From Armatimonadota bacterium (GTDB taxonomy: Bacteria; Armatimonadota; UBA5829; DSUL01): a stretch of 44,994 nt of DNA. Where the stretch lies: positions 1 to 44,994 of the forward strand of contig JADLDK010000047.1 in NCBI GenBank assembly GCA_020846715.1. The letters are read 5' to 3'. Below, in pieces: positions 8,067 to 17,711 of the stretch; position 1 is the stretch's first letter, and each line of letters opens with the position of its first letter. The notes under the pieces are model-generated. The model made no database searches, was not told where the DNA came from, and saw nothing but the letters and a program-made list of their open reading frames with translations. The position numbers were made by a program, and so were the translations under genes.

Positions 8067-10130
8067 CTACTTATTGTCGCCCACGTGAAGGGCGTTGCCG
8101 CTGTTCAGATTATATAGAATGGTCAGAAACTCTCCGCGCCTGATCTGATACCGCCCGGTGAAGTCAGGCAACTTCGCATCAATGCCGGCGTCTGCAAACC
8201 ACTGTGTAAGCTGGTCTGGTGTGAGCGCTTCATACGGTCTGAACTCGCGCTGCTGTATCTCTTTTGTAAACATCCCGCGCTCCGCCAGCGCTCTAATCTC
8301 TTTGAAAGCTACCTCTCCTTCGCGCACGTCAACAAATGGATCGGACACGCGCTTGTAAGGGTGGCTCCAGAGTCCCAGCCTGCGCGCCTCATCCAGCCAG
8401 ATTGCCGCAGTCGCCCTGTCCAGTGGCTTGGCCGGATTCGCCTGGTAGGACTCCAGCAGTCTTGAGCCAAAAAACTGAATCGCCGGGCTGTCCGGATTGT
8501 CTGTGGGGACGTCTTCAAAGTACATCAGTACAGCGTTGTCCGCCAGAAGCTGGCGCTGGAGCTTTGCGACTTCCACATCTGGAACGTCCACGTGGTCTTT
8601 GAGGGCAATGTTTGAAGCGGTTCCCGCTGCCTGTCCCATCGCCATCCAGCACGGCTCCATACGCAGGGTGCTAAAACCCATGTGCGTGCCGGATATCGCG
8701 CCACAAACCAGCAGATTCTTTACCTTGCGCGGGACGATTACGCCGTAAGGAATCTGATAGACGTTTGAGTGCTGCCAGACTCCCAGCAAACCTTCCATAA
8801 CCGGTACTCCTGGCTCGTATTTGCGGGTGGCGTGGCTGTCCATCTCGTAAGACCCGCAGGCGATGGAGCCGGGCTGCAATCTTGTGCGGTGCATATCCGG
8901 CTTGATAATCAGGTCGTAAGCGGTGAAGTTGTACATTCCGTCAATGCGGCGCGCTTCGCGAACATAGATCTGGCGCGGGAAATTGCCGTTGTCAACATAC
9001 TCGTCTTTGGCCAGCCCCCACTGCCTGGCTTCGTCTCTGAAAAACTGCGGCAGCGACAGATCGTTCTGGCTGAAGTACAGAAATCCCAGCGTGTAGTCGC
9101 GCAGGCGCTTTGCGAAGTGGTCGCGCCACTCCCAGGAAGCCGTCGGATACGGATAGTTCTCAACTGGCAGGTCAGTAGAAATCAGGGGAATTGTGTGGTT
9201 GTTGGTGTCGCTCTTGCCGTTAGGCATCCGGATGATACTGACTGCCTGATCGAAGTGCTTGACCTGCCCCAGGCGCACCTGGCGCGACAAAATCATAAAC
9301 TCCTGACGGTTGTAGTTTTCTGGCTTCTCGAAGGGCTTGCGATTTTCAGGGACGTCAGTGAGGCAAAGACGGTAGTTGTAGGCCTGGATACGCTGGTCGC
9401 CCTTTCCCGTGGAGAGATCGTCATAGTAGCGTTTGTTCCAGTAGCCCCAGTAGATGACGCCGGCGTACGGCTCCCCGTACTTGGCCCGCGCCTCACGGCC
9501 GACCCGAAACGGCGCACCCGCCAGAGCCGCCAGGTCTCCTTCGTAAGTGGCGTCAATGAATGTCCCAGCGCGAACATTGAGACGGTTGCCGCTGTTGAGA
9601 TCGCGCAGCTCCAGCGCTCTGATTTTGCGCCCGTCTTTTTCGACCTTTTCGAGTTCTACAGGCTGGATGAGCGTAATATTAGGCTCTGCGCCAATCGCGC
9701 GCTTGAAGAGCAACTCCGCGACGTGAGGCTCAAAGTAGTAGCCGTCATTGCAGGCTTTGACCTGGGCGGAATCAGCGCCGTACGTGTCCGAGTAGTATTG
9801 CTTGACACTTCTTACAAACTCCAGAAAATTGCCCGCGATTGCGGCGCGATTCTTGATGTCTGTCGCGCCAAGCCCGTTGGCCATCAACCCGCCGATGTGC
9901 GCGTTGCGCTCCAGCAGAAGCACTTTGGAGCCCAGCCGTGCTGCTGAAAGCGCCGCGCTGATGCCGCTGGGTGTAGCCCCGTAGATAGCGATCTCACTTG
10001 ACATGACTGTTGCAGACGAAGAGCCTTCGGCCTTCCCGGCAGAGCCATGAGCCGGATTCAGGCGGAAAAGGCTCAGAGCGCAGAGAGTCGCAACAAACAG
10101 ATGAAATCGAAAGCGCGGCAAATATCTCAT
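8067..10130 (-). CDS. Exported FAD-dependent oxidoreductase (FAD_oxidored family)
   Basis: A 687-residue protein with an N-terminal signal peptide ([15 protein letters not shown], probable cleavage near AHG-SA at 29-31) and a FAD-binding Rossmann motif GATPSG (51-56) followed by [11 protein letters not shown]. It belongs to the large family of secreted FAD oxidoreductases that are common in planctomycetes, Armatimonadota and similar heterotrophs and often lie near sugar-degrading genes. The substrate is unknown. The C-terminal ~120 residues ([18 protein letters not shown] onward) lie outside the FAD core and look like a small helical repeat domain. The gene is divergent from pckG across a 378-bp gap. 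Confidence 0.85.
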   Translation of the reverse strand: MRYLPRFRFHLFVATLCALSLFRLNPAHGSAGKAEGSSSATVMSSEIAIYGATPSGISAALSAARLGSKVLLLERNAHIGGLMANGLGATDIKNRAAIAGNFLEFVRSVKQYYSDTYGADSAQVKACNDGYYFEPHVAELLFKRAIGAEPNITLIQPVELEKVEKDGRKIRALELRDLNSGNRLNVRAGTFIDATYEGDLAALAGAPFRVGREARAKYGEPYAGVIYWGYWNKRYYDDLSTGKGDQRIQAYNYRLCLTDVPENRKPFEKPENYNRQEFMILSRQVRLGQVKHFDQAVSIIRMPNGKSDTNNHTIPLISTDLPVENYPYPTASWEWRDHFAKRLRDYTLGFLYFSQNDLSLPQFFRDEARQWGLAKDEYVDNGNFPRQIYVREARRIDGMYNFTAYDLIIKPDMHRTRLQPGSIACGSYEMDSHATRKYEPGVPVMEGLLGVWQHSNVYQIPYGVIVPRKVKNLLVCGAISGTHMGFSTLRMEPCWMAMGQAAGTASNIALKDHVDVPDVEVAKLQRQLLADNAVLMYFEDVPTDNPDSPAIQFFGSRLLESYQANPAKPLDRATAAIWLDEARRLGLWSHPYKRVSDPFVDVREGEVAFKEIRALAERGMFTKEIQQREFRPYEALTPDQLTQWFADAGIDAKLPDFTGRYQIRRGEFLTILYNLNSGNALHVGDNK

Positions 10131-10508
10131 AGTCGGGCTTAGTCCTCATTTGCAGGCGCTGCTATTGTACAGAGCGTCGAGCGCCTTTCTGACGCCATTA
10201 TAAACCCGCTGAAGCGTCCGCGCCCGCCGGTTATGCGTAATTTTTCACAAAGTTCTGCCCAGTAGCCCGATTCCCTGTTGTCAAAGTGCGCGGAATCGTG
10301 CTTGAATGCGTATCCGGTAAAGCGGAGACGCTTGAGGGGATAGTGGCCTGACCGCTCGGCGTCTTTCTCGGCCCGGTGCGCAGGCGTCTGGTGATGGTTA
10401 CGGCGCTGTGGGCACAGGCTCTCCTGACTGCCGGATTTCACAAGCCGGATACCTCAAAAAACAGCTACCGCCGCAGACGTTCGACGCGCGGCGTATGAGG
10501 AGTGACTC
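10131..10508. other. Divergent intergenic region between FAD oxidoreductase and pckG
   Basis: No gene is supported here. A minus-strand reading frame of 100 codons (10139-10441) lacks any family resemblance and looks like chance in GC-rich DNA. The stretch should hold the promoters for both flanking genes, but I see no strong -35/-10 pair and no clear operator. Confidence 0.5.
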
Positions 10509-12281
10509 ATGGTTCAAAATGACAAAGCCGCCGCCTGGGTGGAAGAGATGGCTGCTCTGTGTCAGCCCGATCAGGTCGTCTGGTGCGACGGGTCGGACGA
10601 AGAGAAAGAGCGCTTTTACGAGCTGTCGCTAAAGACAGGTGAGTTCCAGAGGCTGGACCAGGAGAAGCTGCCGGGGTGCTACTATCACCGGTCTGCGCAG
10701 AACGACGTCGCCCGCACGGAGCACCTCACATTCATCTGCACACCCACCGAGCGGGAGGCCGGGCCGACCAACAACTGGATGGCGCCAGACGCCGCCTACG
10801 AAAAGCTGCGCGCTCTGTTCAACGGCTGTATGAAGGGGCGCACGATGTACGTTATTCCCTTCATCATGGGCCCGCCCGGATCCCCTTTCTGCGAGGTTGG
10901 CATTCAGCTTACGGACAGCCTCTACGTCGTGCAAAACATGCGCATGATGACGCGCATGGGCAATGTGGCGCTTGAGCAGCTTCGCACGAACGGCAAGTTT
11001 ACGGAGTGCCTGCACTCCAACGGTGAGCTGGATATTGACCGCCGCTACATCTGTCACTTCCCGCAGGACAACCGGATCTGGAGCTTTGGCTCCGGCTACG
11101 GTGGCAACGCGCTCCTGGGCAAGAAGTGTCTGTCTCTGCGCATCGCTAGCTATCTGGGGCGCAAGGAGCAGTGGATGGCGGAGCACATGCTCATTCTGGG
11201 TGTTGAAGACCCACAGGGGAACACGTCCTACATTGCCGCTGCTTTCCCGAGCGCCTGCGGCAAGACCAACCTGGCCATGCTCATTCCGCCGGACTCCATG
11301 CCAGGCTACAAAGTGTACACAGTTGGTGATGACATTGCGTGGCTGCGCGTCGGGCCGGACGGGCGTTTGTGGGCCATTAATCCGGAGGCCGGATTCTTCG
11401 GCGTGCTTCCCGGAACCAGCATGAAGACCAACCCGAACGCCATGCTCACAATGAAGAAGAACACCATTTTCACCAACGTTGTGAAGGCGGACGACAACAC
11501 GGTATGGTGGGAAGGAATGGGCGTGGACCCGCCAGCGCACGGCACGGACTGGAAGGGCGATGAGTGGACTCCTGAGCGCGGAGAGAAGGGCGCCCATCCG
11601 AACAGCCGCTTCACCGCGCCAGCCGCGCAGTGTCCGGTCATGTCTTCGCACTGGGAAGACCCGCAGGGCGTGCCGATTTCGGCCATCTTCTTTGGAGGGC
11701 GCCGCTCACATCTGACTCCGCTGATTTACGAGACGCTGGACTGGAATCACGGGACTTTCGTTGGAGCGACGATGGGATCGGAAACCACCGCCGCTGCCAC
11801 CAGCGCTTCCGGAGTGCTTCGCCGCGATCCGATGGCTATGCTGCCCTTCTGTGGCTACAACATGGCGGATTACTTCCACCACTGGCTGGAGATGGGTAAA
11901 CGCATTCCACATCCGCCGAAAATCTTCAACGTCAACTGGTTCAAGAAAGACGACGAGGGTAACTACCTCTGGCCAGGTTTCGGCGACAATCTTAGAGCGC
12001 TGGAGTGGGCGCTCAAGCGGTGCCGGGATGAAGTTGAGGGCACAGAAACGCCAATCGGGCGGCTTCCGCGCGCGCAGGAGCTCAACCTCAGTGGCCTTGA
12101 CCTCCCGGGTGATACAGTAGAGCAGCTTCTGACTGTAGATCCCGACGCGTGGCTGGAGGAAGTTGAGGGCATTGAGGAGTTCTTCCAGAAGTTTGGCGAC
12201 GATCTGCCGCAGGAGTTCCGCGATCAGGCTGAGAACCTCAAGCGGAGGCTGAAAGCCCAGGAGAAGATTCCGGTCTCCTGA
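10509..12281 (+). CDS. pckG: Phosphoenolpyruvate carboxykinase (GTP)
   Basis: A cytosolic enzyme converting oxaloacetate and GTP to phosphoenolpyruvate, CO2 and GDP for gluconeogenesis. The phosphate-binding FPSACGKTN is at about residues 245-253, GDDIAWL at about 272, and the GTP-type signature is supported by the length (590) and FFGGRRSH near residue 396. The ATP-type enzyme has a different sequence and is shorter. The ATG at 10509 follows a weak GAGGAG at 10497-10502. The gene stands alone, converging on modB. Confidence 0.96.
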   Translation: MVQNDKAAAWVEEMAALCQPDQVVWCDGSDEEKERFYELSLKTGEFQRLDQEKLPGCYYHRSAQNDVARTEHLTFICTPTEREAGPTNNWMAPDAAYEKLRALFNGCMKGRTMYVIPFIMGPPGSPFCEVGIQLTDSLYVVQNMRMMTRMGNVALEQLRTNGKFTECLHSNGELDIDRRYICHFPQDNRIWSFGSGYGGNALLGKKCLSLRIASYLGRKEQWMAEHMLILGVEDPQGNTSYIAAAFPSACGKTNLAMLIPPDSMPGYKVYTVGDDIAWLRVGPDGRLWAINPEAGFFGVLPGTSMKTNPNAMLTMKKNTIFTNVVKADDNTVWWEGMGVDPPAHGTDWKGDEWTPERGEKGAHPNSRFTAPAAQCPVMSSHWEDPQGVPISAIFFGGRRSHLTPLIYETLDWNHGTFVGATMGSETTAAATSASGVLRRDPMAMLPFCGYNMADYFHHWLEMGKRIPHPPKIFNVNWFKKDDEGNYLWPGFGDNLRALEWALKRCRDEVEGTETPIGRLPRAQELNLSGLDLPGDTVEQLLTVDPDAWLEEVEGIEEFFQKFGDDLPQEFRDQAENLKRRLKAQEKIPVS

Positions 12282-12331
12282 GTCTGCCGCGTTCCGGCGA
12301 CGCTGTGTGAAGGGCGAATGAGGCCACGAGA

Positions 12332-13003
12332 TTAGCTTCGTGCGGCGCTCAGGCGGCGCTGGTAGAAGCTGACCAGCCACAGCATCGCGAACGCAATGAC
12401 AGTCAACAATACGGCGTAGGCCGCGGCTTCACCGTCGCGGCCGGCCTGCACCGCGGTGTAGAGCGCAATCGGCGCGGTCTGAGTGCGTCCCGGGATGTTG
12501 CCTGCCACCATCAACGTTGCGCCAAACTCACTCAGCGCCCTGGCGAACGATAGCGCCGCGCCCGCCAGAAGACCGCGGTACGACAGGGGCAGCAGCACGT
12601 ACCAGAAGATCGTCCACTCTCCCGCGCCCAGCGTCCGGGCGGCCTCCTGCATTTCGGTGTCCACACCCTCCATAGCCGTCTGGGCGCTTTTCACCATCAG
12701 CGGCGCCGCCATAACAGCAGCGGCGATCGCGGCGCCCTGCCACGTCAGGATCAAGCGGATTCCCATAGCGTTCAACCACTCGCCAAAGGCTGTTCCCCGT
12801 CCAAGTATCAGCAGCAGATAATAGCCAACGGCTGTCGGAGGCAACACGAGCGGAAGTGTCAGAATTGTCTCCAGGACGGCTTTTCCCCGCCAGCGCCACA
12901 TCGCCAGCCGCCAGGCCAGAAGGGTGCCGATGACCAGTACTGCGGCGCTGGCGCAAAGCGTCACTTTCAAGGACACCCACACTGGCGAGAGAGAGGGCGA
13001 CAT
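12332..13003 (-). CDS. modB: Molybdate ABC transporter permease
   Basis: An inner-membrane permease of 223 residues with about five TM segments. The ABC contact loop (EAARTLGAGEWTIFWYVLLP) is typical, and the end FGATLMVAGNIPGRTQT matches ModB closely. It would move molybdate or tungstate received from ModA. Its ATG shares one base with the TGA of modA (TGATG at 13001-13005), so translation is coupled. No ModC ATPase follows: the next gene is the convergent pckG, so the ATPase must be encoded elsewhere. Confidence 0.93.
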   Translation of the reverse strand: MSPSLSPVWVSLKVTLCASAAVLVIGTLLAWRLAMWRWRGKAVLETILTLPLVLPPTAVGYYLLLILGRGTAFGEWLNAMGIRLILTWQGAAIAAAVMAAPLMVKSAQTAMEGVDTEMQEAARTLGAGEWTIFWYVLLPLSYRGLLAGAALSFARALSEFGATLMVAGNIPGRTQTAPIALYTAVQAGRDGEAAAYAVLLTVIAFAMLWLVSFYQRRLSAARS

Positions 13004-13770
13004 CAGCGCAGCGCGACCGGCTTGAAGCCAAAGCGCTTCAGCGTCGCCTGAGCGCTCGCTGATTTTAGGAAGCGTGCGAAGGCTGTAGCTTGTTCTGGCT
13101 GGCGAGAAGATTTCGTAACAGCGGCGGTATAGACAATGGGCGCGTGCGTGCGGGAGGGCGCCCGGGCTATCAGGCGCAGACCCCGGGCGATGCGCAGATC
13201 AGACGCGAAAACTACGCCAGCGTCCACGCTCTTCTGTTGCACGTAGGCCAGCGTCTGCCTCACGTTTTCACCAAGCACAAGCCTGGGCTGGAGGTCTACC
13301 CACAAACCGAGCTTGCGCAGCGTCTGGCGCGCATATTCACCCGATGGCACAGTGTCAGGGTCGCTGATGGCAACATAGGAAATCCCGGCGCGGTGAAGGT
13401 CTGTCCACTTTCTGATCTCAGTCGAGTCTTTTTGCGCCACCAGCACAATCTCGTTGTCCGCAAAATCGGTTCGTGTTGAGCTCAGGATCAGACGCTTCTT
13501 CTGCAGCGCATCCATTTGCGTTCTGGAAGCGGACAAAAAGACGTCCACCAGCGCGCCCCGTTCAATTTGGCGCTGGAGAGAACCAGAAGAGCCAAAGTTC
13601 ATCTGTACGCGCACGCGAGGATGGCTTTTTTCATAGGAGCGGACAATCTCTGGAAGGGTCTCCGTCAGGCTGGAGGCGGCGGAAACAAGCAGAGTGGAGC
13701 CCTGCGACGGATTCTCACCGGCGCAAAGCGCAAAGAGAAGCAAAACTGTCAGAAAACGGCGAAAACGCAT
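13003..13770 (-). CDS. modA: Molybdate ABC transporter substrate-binding protein
   Basis: A periplasmic type 2 solute-binding protein. From ATG 13770 it has a signal peptide (RFRRFLTVLLLFALCAG) and then LLVSAASSLTETLPEI, the oxyanion-binding NFGSSGSLQRQIERGA, and DVFLSAS, all as in ModA. The reading frame is open for another 67 codons upstream to 13971, but that extension covers the promoter region and the start of the divergent gene. Length from 13770 is 255, normal for ModA. A TATTAT box is found on this strand about 60 nt upstream of the start. Confidence 0.93.
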   Translation of the reverse strand: MRFRRFLTVLLLFALCAGENPSQGSTLLVSAASSLTETLPEIVRSYEKSHPRVRVQMNFGSSGSLQRQIERGALVDVFLSASRTQMDALQKKRLILSSTRTDFADNEIVLVAQKDSTEIRKWTDLHRAGISYVAISDPDTVPSGEYARQTLRKLGLWVDLQPRLVLGENVRQTLAYVQQKSVDAGVVFASDLRIARGLRLIARAPSRTHAPIVYTAAVTKSSRQPEQATAFARFLKSASAQATLKRFGFKPVALR

Positions 13771-13865
13771 TGCGAGAGACTCTTGAATCTGTAAGCGTAT
13801 GCAGGACGCTGGCGCGGGCTGCGCTAAGCTCATAATAGCAACTTCTACGAGGAGACGGCGAGACA

Positions 13866-15920
13866 GTGAGATTCCTGTACCTGGCTTTGTTTGGCGCAAT
13901 CGCGGCTCTGGCGGCCGCGCCGGCTTGCGCCCAGAACAACTTTTTTGGAGCGCATCTGGTGTGCGACACACCAGACGCCTATGGGAAAGCGCAGCTTCAA
14001 TGGGCGCGGCAGTTGAACGGCAAGGGCAGCTACCTCAAAACGCTCTTTGGGGGTATCACGCGCGGGACGAAGGGCGCGCCGGGAAACTGGAAAGAGTTTG
14101 TGTCCGCAATCTACCAGATGGACATGATCCCGGTAATCCGGCTTGCGGGCGTTTACGACGGCGCCAAAGGCTACTGGCTCAAACCGGAATCGGATGCGGA
14201 CGGCTCGTACAAGGGCATGGCGGAAGCTGTGAAAAGTGTGGTGCGCGACCTGCCCCGCTCGGACAAATACCCACTTTATATTGAGGTCTGGAACGAGCCA
14301 AATCTGGATCTGGAGTGGAGCGGAAAGGCCGATCTGGCGCAGTACGCTCACTTTTTCACAGAAGTATCCCGCGCCATTCGGTCTTTAGGGGACAAACGCA
14401 TTGTGGTTATGAACGGCGCATTTGCCCTGTGCTCAGACTGTGTGGATGAGTGCGTGAAGGCCGACCCGGACTTCATTAACGCTTTTGACGTGTGGGCATC
14501 ACATCCGTACCCACAAAATCACCCACCCTCTTACAACATTCACGACAAGACAGCCAGGTACAAAGAAGCGACGATTGACGGTTATATCCTTGAGACGGAA
14601 GCTCTGGCCAGGCACGGTCGCAAGGACGTGAAGGTGATGATCACGGAGACAGGCTGGGTGCTGGGAAATGGGTTGTATGAGACGGAGGGCTACCCGGCCA
14701 TTGACGAAGCCAACCGGGCAGACTACACCATGCGCGCCTTCCGCGACTACTATCCGAAGTGGCCGGAGATTGTGGCTGTCCTGCCGTTTTTGTTCAGTGA
14801 CGCTGGATGGAAAGCATTCAACTGGGTTGATCCTGACAGCGCAACCCTACCGGACGGCGTGCCCGTAAAGCGCCACGCGCAGTACGACGCTGTGCGCTTC
14901 CTTGCAAAGCCGACTGATTCAACGGGCGCCATCAGCGGGACTGTCATGGACGCAAAGTACAAAGCCCGCCTGCCCGGCGCCGCTGTCTCACTGCAGGGGC
15001 AGGGAAAGACGACGACTTCTGATGCTATGGGCAATTTCTGGTTCCCCAGCCTCAATCAGGACGCGTATCTGGTTGTGGTGGAAGCGCCCGGCTTTCGTAG
15101 AACTGAGCGCAAGGCGCGTGTGCTGAAAGGGGCCAACACACCGGCCGACATGCCCCTTGCCGCCTCTGCGACCGGCACCATAGCCGGACGCGTGACTGAC
15201 GGAATGACTGGAGCGCCACTGCCAGCGGTGGCTGTGGCCCTTGGACCTGGCGGGGAGACAACTAAAACGGACACCACAGGCGCTTTCCGCTTTCAGGGGC
15301 TTCCGGCTATCCCCTACACGCTGGAGGCGACTCTGGGTGGCTACAACAGCTTTGAGCTTGCGGGGGTGAGCGTCAGCCCCAATCAGGTTTCAACTGTCGC
15401 AATGAAAATCGGGCCAGATTCCTGGCCAAAAGTAACTAACATGGCGTTGAACCCCGGCTTTGAAAAGGTGGCCGATCCGGGCGCCAAACAGATGCAGCCG
15501 CTAACCTGGGAGGCGCTGAAGCAGGGCAGTTGGGAAGTGACGCAAGATGTCAGCCGCACGGGGAAGCGCTCGATGAAGCTGAATCCGACACCAGAGGCCT
15601 CAGCGATCCGGCAGATTACAAATTACGGGACTATAACGCCCGGCAAAACCTATGCAGGGGGTATCTGGATCAGGACGGATAAACTCACTGCTTCGGACAA
15701 GGGTGGCGCGTGGATGTCCATCACCTTCACGGACAATGGCGGCGCTCCGCTCAAAGAGTTTGTGAACCCGGTCAAAGTCTCCGGCACAAGCGACTGGAAG
15801 TATCTTGACGTGCAGGGCGCAGCGCCTGAAGGCTCGCAGCGGCTGTCGCTGAACCTGTGGATTGAGGGCCAGTCAGGAGCGGCGTACTTCGACGACGCTT
15901 TCTTGGGGATGTTGAAGTAG
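13866..15920 (+). CDS. Secreted clan GH-A glycosidase with two carboxypeptidase-regulatory-like domains
   Basis: A 684-residue exported enzyme with a signal peptide ending near ACA-QN (22-23). A TIM-barrel domain (about 25-345) has the two catalytic glutamates of clan GH-A: Glu144 in VWNEPN (acid/base) and Glu261 in MITETGW (nucleophile). Two beta-sandwich repeats follow (about 350-435 and 437-515), each starting GxISG/GTIAG and matching the carboxypeptidase regulatory-like fold. The C-terminal part (about 525-684, MALNPGFEK onward) looks like a CBM4/9-type carbohydrate-binding jelly roll. It probably cuts a beta-linked plant polysaccharide. GH5 or GH39 assignment is open. Start GTG 13866 has GAGGAGACGG upstream. 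Confidence 0.82.
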   Translation: MRFLYLALFGAIAALAAAPACAQNNFFGAHLVCDTPDAYGKAQLQWARQLNGKGSYLKTLFGGITRGTKGAPGNWKEFVSAIYQMDMIPVIRLAGVYDGAKGYWLKPESDADGSYKGMAEAVKSVVRDLPRSDKYPLYIEVWNEPNLDLEWSGKADLAQYAHFFTEVSRAIRSLGDKRIVVMNGAFALCSDCVDECVKADPDFINAFDVWASHPYPQNHPPSYNIHDKTARYKEATIDGYILETEALARHGRKDVKVMITETGWVLGNGLYETEGYPAIDEANRADYTMRAFRDYYPKWPEIVAVLPFLFSDAGWKAFNWVDPDSATLPDGVPVKRHAQYDAVRFLAKPTDSTGAISGTVMDAKYKARLPGAAVSLQGQGKTTTSDAMGNFWFPSLNQDAYLVVVEAPGFRRTERKARVLKGANTPADMPLAASATGTIAGRVTDGMTGAPLPAVAVALGPGGETTKTDTTGAFRFQGLPAIPYTLEATLGGYNSFELAGVSVSPNQVSTVAMKIGPDSWPKVTNMALNPGFEKVADPGAKQMQPLTWEALKQGSWEVTQDVSRTGKRSMKLNPTPEASAIRQITNYGTITPGKTYAGGIWIRTDKLTASDKGGAWMSITFTDNGGAPLKEFVNPVKVSGTSDWKYLDVQGAAPEGSQRLSLNLWIEGQSGAAYFDDAFLGMLK

Positions 15921-15952
15921 AGCTGTCGTGCAGCACGCAGCGAAACAGGACT

Positions 15953-15968
15953 CCGGCAGCGCTGCCGG
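15953..15968. repeat. 16-bp perfect palindrome between convergent genes
   Basis: CCGGCAGC followed by GCTGCCGG forms a perfect palindrome in the 48-bp gap between the stops of two convergent genes. It would form an 8-bp stem in RNA from either strand. There is no T-run, so intrinsic termination is not shown; it may simply slow readthrough. Confidence 0.5.
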
Positions 15969-17711
15969 CTAATCTTCGCTCAGAAACACCTTCTTGCGCA
16001 GTTCATCGAAGGTTGTGATGCCCTGGAGGACTTTGTTCATGCCGTCGCGCCGCATGGTCTCCATGCCATTGTACACGGCCACTTCGCGGATGAGGTCGGT
16101 GGCGGCCTTCTCCATAGCGAGCTTGCGGATCTCCTGATTCACCCTCAACGTCTCGGCAATGAGGGTTCGCCCCTTGTAGCCTGTATTACCGCAGGCGTTA
16201 CACCCACGCCCGCGCAGCAGCTTGCGGCCTGAAATGTCGAAACCTTCTTCCTTGAAAGCCAGCGTGACGTCGTCCTCGGGTTGATACTCTTCCCGGCAGC
16301 GCGCGCACACTGTCCGCACCAGCCGCTGAGCCAGCACACCCGAGATGGCAGAGGAGATGAGAAAAGGCTCCACGCCCATATCTGTGAGGCGGGCAAACGC
16401 GCCGGCCGCTTCGTTACAGTGCAGAGTGCTGAAGACCAGGTGTCCGGTTAAAGCGGCGCGAAAGGCGATATCAGCGGTTTCCTGGTCTCGAATTTCGCCG
16501 ACAAGCACGATATCCGGGTCCTGGCGCAGGATGGAGCGAAGCTGGGCGGCAAAGGTCAGCCCGGCGCGCACATTCACGTTGGACTGGCTGATGCCTTCCA
16601 GTTCGTATTCTACCGGGTCCTCCACCGTGATAATGTTCACTTCCGGGCATTTCACTTCGTTGAGGAAGGAATAGAGGCTGGTGGTTTTTCCGGAGCCTGT
16701 GGGACCCGTTACCAGCACAATGCCGTAGGGCCGGCGAATCATCTCATCCAGGTGACCCCGCGCCACTTCCGAGAATCCCAGTTGGTCCAGTGAAAGTGTG
16801 TTCACGCCGCGATCCAGCAAACGCATGACGATGCGCTCACCAAATTGCGTTGGCAGGGTGCTGAGCCGTATGTCAACAGCTCTGTTGGCGACGTTTATCG
16901 CGATGCGTCCGTCCTGAGGGATTCGCTTTTCGGCGATATCCAGATCTCCCATGATTTTGATACGAGAGAGCACTGCCGCCTGAATGCTTTTCGGAAGCGT
17001 GCGGATCTCGCGCAGCGCCCCGTCAAGACGATAGCGCACTTCGCATCCTGCGCGGCGAGGCTCGATGTGGATGTCACTGGCTCTGGCCTCCACAGCTTCC
17101 TTCAAAATGTGGTTGACGGTGCGCACGATCGGCGCCTGTTCGCTGGCGCGGCGGGTCTCAGAGATATCCGTATCATCCTGATCGGCCTCCGCGTCCCCAA
17201 CCTCAACGTCCGCCAGCGCCCCCATTGCGCCAAGAGCTTCTTCAAGAGCGCCACTGATCGCTTCGCTGGTGGGCGATCCGAATGTCTCGTTAATCAGACG
17301 CTCGATTGCCGAGTCACTTGCCAGAAGTGGCTCTACTTTGCAGCGCGTCGTCCTCTGAACCAGATCAATCGCCTCGACGTTGAGCGGATCTGACATCGCC
17401 AGCACGACCCGTCCCTCGGAGGCGTTAATGGGAATCAATACGTAAGAGCGCGCCACGGACTCCGGTACCATTTTGGCTGTAGCGGCGTCCACCGTGTGGT
17501 TCTGGAGGTGGATGTGGGGCATATCCAACTGAAGCGCGCGCGCTTCAACCAGATCCTCTTCCTCAACGCGCCCAAGCCCCAGCAGTATCTCACCCAGCCG
17601 CTTGCCCGTCGTGCGGCCCTGATCCAGCGCCTTCTCAAGGTCATCTTCTGTCAGGAGTCCGGCGGAGAGAAAAATTGTGCCCAGCGGCTTCCGGTAGAAC
17701 CGTTCCATCAT
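15969..17711 (-). CDS. GspE/PilB-type assembly ATPase
   Basis: A hexameric cytoplasmic ATPase that powers a type II secretion or type IV pilus machine. It has an N-terminal GspE_N domain (KPLGTIFLSAGLLTEDDLEKAL), Walker A GPTGSGKTT (about 334-342), Walker B with DPDIVLVGEIRD, the His-box HLVFSTLH, and a four-cysteine zinc motif (CARC, then CNAC). ATG 17711 is chosen because it overlaps the TGA of the upstream CheB-like gene in ATGA; the frame is open for 14 more codons. No other pilin, secretin or platform gene lies nearby, so pilus and secretion roles cannot be separated. Confidence 0.92.
   Translation of the reverse strand: MMERFYRKPLGTIFLSAGLLTEDDLEKALDQGRTTGKRLGEILLGLGRVEEEDLVEARALQLDMPHIHLQNHTVDAATAKMVPESVARSYVLIPINASEGRVVLAMSDPLNVEAIDLVQRTTRCKVEPLLASDSAIERLINETFGSPTSEAISGALEEALGAMGALADVEVGDAEADQDDTDISETRRASEQAPIVRTVNHILKEAVEARASDIHIEPRRAGCEVRYRLDGALREIRTLPKSIQAAVLSRIKIMGDLDIAEKRIPQDGRIAINVANRAVDIRLSTLPTQFGERIVMRLLDRGVNTLSLDQLGFSEVARGHLDEMIRRPYGIVLVTGPTGSGKTTSLYSFLNEVKCPEVNIITVEDPVEYELEGISQSNVNVRAGLTFAAQLRSILRQDPDIVLVGEIRDQETADIAFRAALTGHLVFSTLHCNEAAGAFARLTDMGVEPFLISSAISGVLAQRLVRTVCARCREEYQPEDDVTLAFKEEGFDISGRKLLRGRGCNACGNTGYKGRTLIAETLRVNQEIRKLAMEKAATDLIREVAVYNGMETMRRDGMNKVLQGITTFDELRKKVFLSED

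Noticed and set aside
10139..10441. Minus-strand frame of 100 codons between the FAD oxidoreductase gene and pckG
   Set aside because: No ribosome binding site, no family match, composition as in non-coding DNA; it is in a divergent promoter region.
13771..13971. Longer N-terminus for modA
   Set aside because: The longer form would place 67 residues before a proper signal peptide and would overlap the start of the divergent glycosidase gene.
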